Below are positions 43,801 to 45,432 of a stretch of DNA of 45,432 nucleotides, piece by piece. Made by a program: the position numbers and the translations under genes. The DNA lies in contig DIUV01000012.1 in the NCBI GenBank assembly GCA_002423155.1, forward strand, positions 59,688 to 105,119, read 5' to 3'. The notes under the pieces were generated by a model. The model was not told the origin of the DNA. It saw nothing but the letters and a program-made list of their open reading frames with translations, and ran no database searches. This DNA is from Alphaproteobacteria bacterium UBA6149 (lineage in GTDB: Bacteria; Pseudomonadota; Alphaproteobacteria; Rickettsiales; UBA998). Positions within the stretch are counted from its first letter, which is position 1; every line of letters begins with the position of its first letter.

Positions 43801-45432
43801 CAGCGGCAAGCGTCAGGCTGCGGGCTGCGGTAGCTAGGTTTAGAGTGTCTCCCCCAAAATCAAGCGTAATATTGTTAGTAGCAGAAAGGGAAATATCCGC
43901 TGTAGCGGACATGCTGGACAAACCAGCTACGGTAAAGCGAGTGCCAGCTAACTCGGACATGTCATTTAATGACAACGCATTATTATAAATTCTGACATCA
44001 TCAATTTTACCGTTCATTGCTTCCGTTAGCGCCGATTGGTTAGCTCCGATAACAAATGCTTGTTGTGGAAAATTATAGTCAAATGTATAAGTGCTTCCGA
44101 CCTGAACACCATCTTGGTACAATTTAATGTTTCTTGAACCATTAGCCCCACCATTTCCGACCAAAGTTGCAAATACCCAAACATTTGAAGAAGACGCCGT
44201 AGCAGAAGATATCTTTTGTCCATTTGCATAATAAAACAATAAACTTCCCAAACGATTAGTACCTATCTCCCCATAATTAGTATTGCTGCCCCCTAAGGAT
44301 AGTATCGGAGTATAACTGGTGGTTGATGGGTTATACCAAACAGACACGGTAAATGCACCAGTTCCAAATGCAAAGTTAATATTGCTTGGCAAAGTAATGT
44401 ATCTACTTGCACCATCAAAACTAAGGCTTCCTGAATTAGAAAATATAGTTGGAGCCGTAGAGGTTGACCATATTGGACTGTTAACTAATGTACCATTATT
44501 GTTGTTTCCAGAAGAGTCCGACGCAGAAGAGCCTGCACCATCATCAAGAGCATAATGAGCTACCAAACCAGCATTATTAAACACTGAAGACGTATTCCCA
44601 TAAATGGTAATATTAGCAGGGTCTAAAAAATATGTCCCCCTTTTGCCATTACTCGCGGTTAGGTCAACATAGCCGCCCGCGTCTAAATGCCCATGTCCTG
44701 AAGTTTCGACAAACCCGCCTTCACCCGCATTGCCGCCCAAGCTCGCTTGCCAAGTTTGCGCATCCGGAGCTTTGTCCCCCAGTGCCCGCGCATAAACCTT
44801 ACCATAAAATTGGGTTTTATCATCACTCCAAAAGATTGTCCTGCCTGCATCACCCGCGCTTATGGCATCGTTCAGTACTAAAACCCCACTACCCACATAT
44901 AAATTATTCGCTGTCGGCGTATCCCCAACCCCCAGATAATCCCCGCCAATTTTTATATCCCCGCCTGCTGAGCCTTCACGATAATCGGAAATCTTTTTAT
45001 TTGCCGTGGTTGCACTTTTTCCAAAATCGCCTGATGCATCAATAAAAGTTCCATCTAATAGCGCAATATTATCACCGGTTACGGTTATTTTGCCACCGCG
45101 TTCCCCTGCTTTCCTGCCGCTCGCATCCAAGCTGGCTTGCACTAAAACTTTGCTAGTTTTTGCTTTATTGCCCGCCGCAGCAATAATAATCTCACCATTT
45201 TTTATACCCACAGATTGTGCCTGCAAAGAGCCTTGTACATTAATTAGACTATCAACTATCTGCTTGCCACCCGCCGCGGTTAAAGAAACTTTGCCGCCAT
45301 TAGCGGAAATAATTCCGCGATTATCAACTAATTGGGATTTAACCTTATCTGACACCGCCACTTGCAAGAGCTCATCCCCATAAAAATCCATCGTAGCAGT
45401 ATCACCTGAGGCTAAATGTACTTTTCCCAGTT
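40847..45432 (-). CDS. Filamentous haemagglutinin-type adhesin (5' end outside window)
   Basis: The C-terminal 1,500-plus residues of a large secreted beta-helix protein. The frame is open to the window edge: LASGDTATMDFYGDELLQVAV at the start is an internal FHA motif, so the Met at 45391 is not the start. Order: FHA-type repeats; a LamG-like domain (about 43950-44580, LVAHYALDDG to MNGKIDDVRIYN); Asn/Ser/Thr-rich beta-helix repeats; MBG-type repeats (about 41990-42500); three YDG-type repeats (41200-41983); a Pro-rich segment; a short charged tail. No autotransporter barrel, consistent with two-partner secretion. The transporter is not in the window. Confidence 0.88.
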   Translation of the reverse strand, partial: LGKVHLASGDTATMDFYGDELLQVAVSDKVKSQLVDNRGIISANGGKVSLTAAGGKQIVDSLINVQGSLQAQSVGIKNGEIIIAAAGNKAKTSKVLVQASLDASGRKAGERGGKITVTGDNIALLDGTFIDASGDFGKSATTANKKISDYREGSAGGDIKIGGDYLGVGDTPTANNLYVGSGVLVLNDAISAGDAGRTIFWSDDKTQFYGKVYARALGDKAPDAQTWQASLGGNAGEGGFVETSGHGHLDAGGYVDLTASNGKRGTYFLDPANITIYGNTSSVFNNAGLVAHYALDDGAGSSASDSSGNNNNGTLVNSPIWSTSTAPTIFSNSGSLSFDGASRYITLPSNINFAFGTGAFTVSVWYNPSTTSYTPILSLGGSNTNYGEIGTNRLGSLLFYYANGQKISSATASSSNVWVFATLVGNGGANGSRNIKLYQDGVQVGSTYTFDYNFPQQAFVIGANQSALTEAMNGKIDDVRIYNNALSLNDMSELAGTRFTVAGLSSMSATADISLSATNNITLDFGGDTLNLATAARSLTLAAGNQITTASTGSITTNNGAINLTGTNGISLNHNFTLNSGTAATTLTTTNSPITLNGATIFGGSATLNAGTSTITTASTINSGSNNLTLTADDVALGGNISGTGILTLKPSSNNRAILVNSGAGNFNLDSTEIGYLVDGWSSIVVGRNTGLTAGATMNVGSSDWYDPITFMSNNSITFSNNINFYNNASLTSSAAGGSNVFNSTNIITAGGAVLINGNLSSKSSSVNTNSGSFSAAFQTFLNATGTGLSVITSGGNINFCGSCAGTGNSLSGGAGGQNIVLDAGSGNISFASPLNGAYHLSANAANITTGGNAWGGTTPLGNVSLVSVNGLTLPSISAASIFAQTTGAAADINMPIGNVLTVSGAGTPLTIDAGRNFINNSGVGAFSVPAGRWLVYSTNPASDVIGGLSNNFRRFTCVYGGACPALSTGNGLLYSYTPTLTATPNALAALTYGDAVPSVAGYLYTLSGYLSTDAGDDLVTGSLNGSTNYTQGANIGNYFLNYASGSLSSDLGYGFTYANNATALTVGTRALGVTAVAKTKTYGNVDPALTYSLSSGSLYGGDAFSGVLNRSVGETVAGGPYAILQNTLTAGANYSITYTGANLTINKADLNVTGLTASDKIYDTTTSATLGGVASVTALGADVVTLGGAAVGNFANKNVGVGKAVTVTGVTLGGADAGNYNLIQQTGLTADITVADLNIAGLTASNKVYDTTTSATLGGSASVTALGADVVTLGGAAVGNFGNKNVGVGKAVTVTGVTLGGADAGNYNLIQQTGLTADITAEDLNVTGLTASNKTFDGNLIASLSGIASIIPLGADVVTLGGAAVGNFLDVNVGLNKPVAVSGLSLLGGDAGNYNLVYPSLFADISVMPSNHAGGDPNPYVVKPPVIPPVTPPVKPSVIILPKPPVEPVVRPIITQTTLIPNTVVMVSQDATLDKTVDNNSSATPYYMLNNSDQDKNSKHINVFAGLLKIEPELAKKLQITEEFLD
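41200..41983 (-). repeat. Three tandem 261-bp YDG repeats in the adhesin
   Basis: Units begin at 41983, 41722 and 41461 (minus-strand reading), spaced exactly 261 bases (87 codons). Units 1 and 2 are nearly identical at the protein level over LGADVVTLGGAAVGNF and DAGNYNLIQQTGL; unit 3 is more diverged. Such high identity allows copy-number change by recombination. Confidence 0.85.

Noticed and set aside
45387..45391. Met at 45391 as start of the adhesin
   Set aside because: The frame continues without a stop to the window edge and the preceding residues (GKVHLASGDTAT) belong to the same FHA motif.

Overview
The window reads as a chromosomal segment of an AT-rich alphaproteobacterium. Supporting signs are an HdaA-type DnaA regulator, the purM/purN block opposite a DUF2066/AI-2E-transporter/hdaA block, a CpaB-to-TadC pilus cluster in alphaproteobacterial order, a DUF1674 (SdhAF4) gene, a PHA depolymerase, and a carboxyspermidine-type polyamine operon. 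Several palindromic repeats between genes recall Rickettsiales/Holosporales-like genomes. That placement is an inference; no rRNA or tRNA gene is visible to test it.

Layout. 1-1466: repeat fragment and a CorC/HlyC-family membrane protein. 1469-1610: long palindrome. 1620-11827 (minus strand): Tad/Cpa pilus operon cpaB-cpaC-cpaD-cpaE-cpaF(tadA)-tadB-tadC, with uvrB translationally attached at its end. 12070-14102 (minus): purM and purN separated by a MITE-like element. 14304-18377 (plus): DUF2066 protein, AI-2E/PerM transporter, hdaA, response regulator. 18388-21671 (plus): carboxy(nor)spermidine decarboxylase, the matching dehydrogenase, and agmatinase, which together lead to spermidine-type polyamines. 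21678-24288: three toxin-antitoxin modules (two BrnT/BrnA, one TumE/TumA-like) around a lone fabG. 24344-27304: divergent phosphomannomutase and GDP-mannose pyrophosphorylase (sugar-nucleotide supply). 27247-29892: coq7, dsbB, a FliJ-like coiled-coil gene and divergent rodA. 29913-33165: Fic-MerR fusion, yaaA, a short SdhAF4 gene, rsmB. 33175-33478: second MITE-like element. 33479-35797 (minus): endonuclease V-like glycosylase, an unknown gene, phaZ, a small membrane protein. 35842-36103: a three-hairpin repeat and a structured RNA, probably 6S, on the minus strand. 36323-40389: sucA-sucB. 40444-40830: lipoprotein with a TolA-C-like domain. 40847-45432 (minus): large filamentous-haemagglutinin-type adhesin running off the window.

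Most coding content is housekeeping or known accessory systems. The least explained signals are non-coding. Two three-hairpin elements (14133-14216 and 35842-35924) keep one hairpin sequence almost fixed, while their long inverted-repeat arms differ in sequence yet stay complementary. There is also a MITE-like family with terminal inverted repeats at 12755-12983 and 33175-33478, and a symmetric 142-bp palindrome that buries the corC ribosome-binding site.
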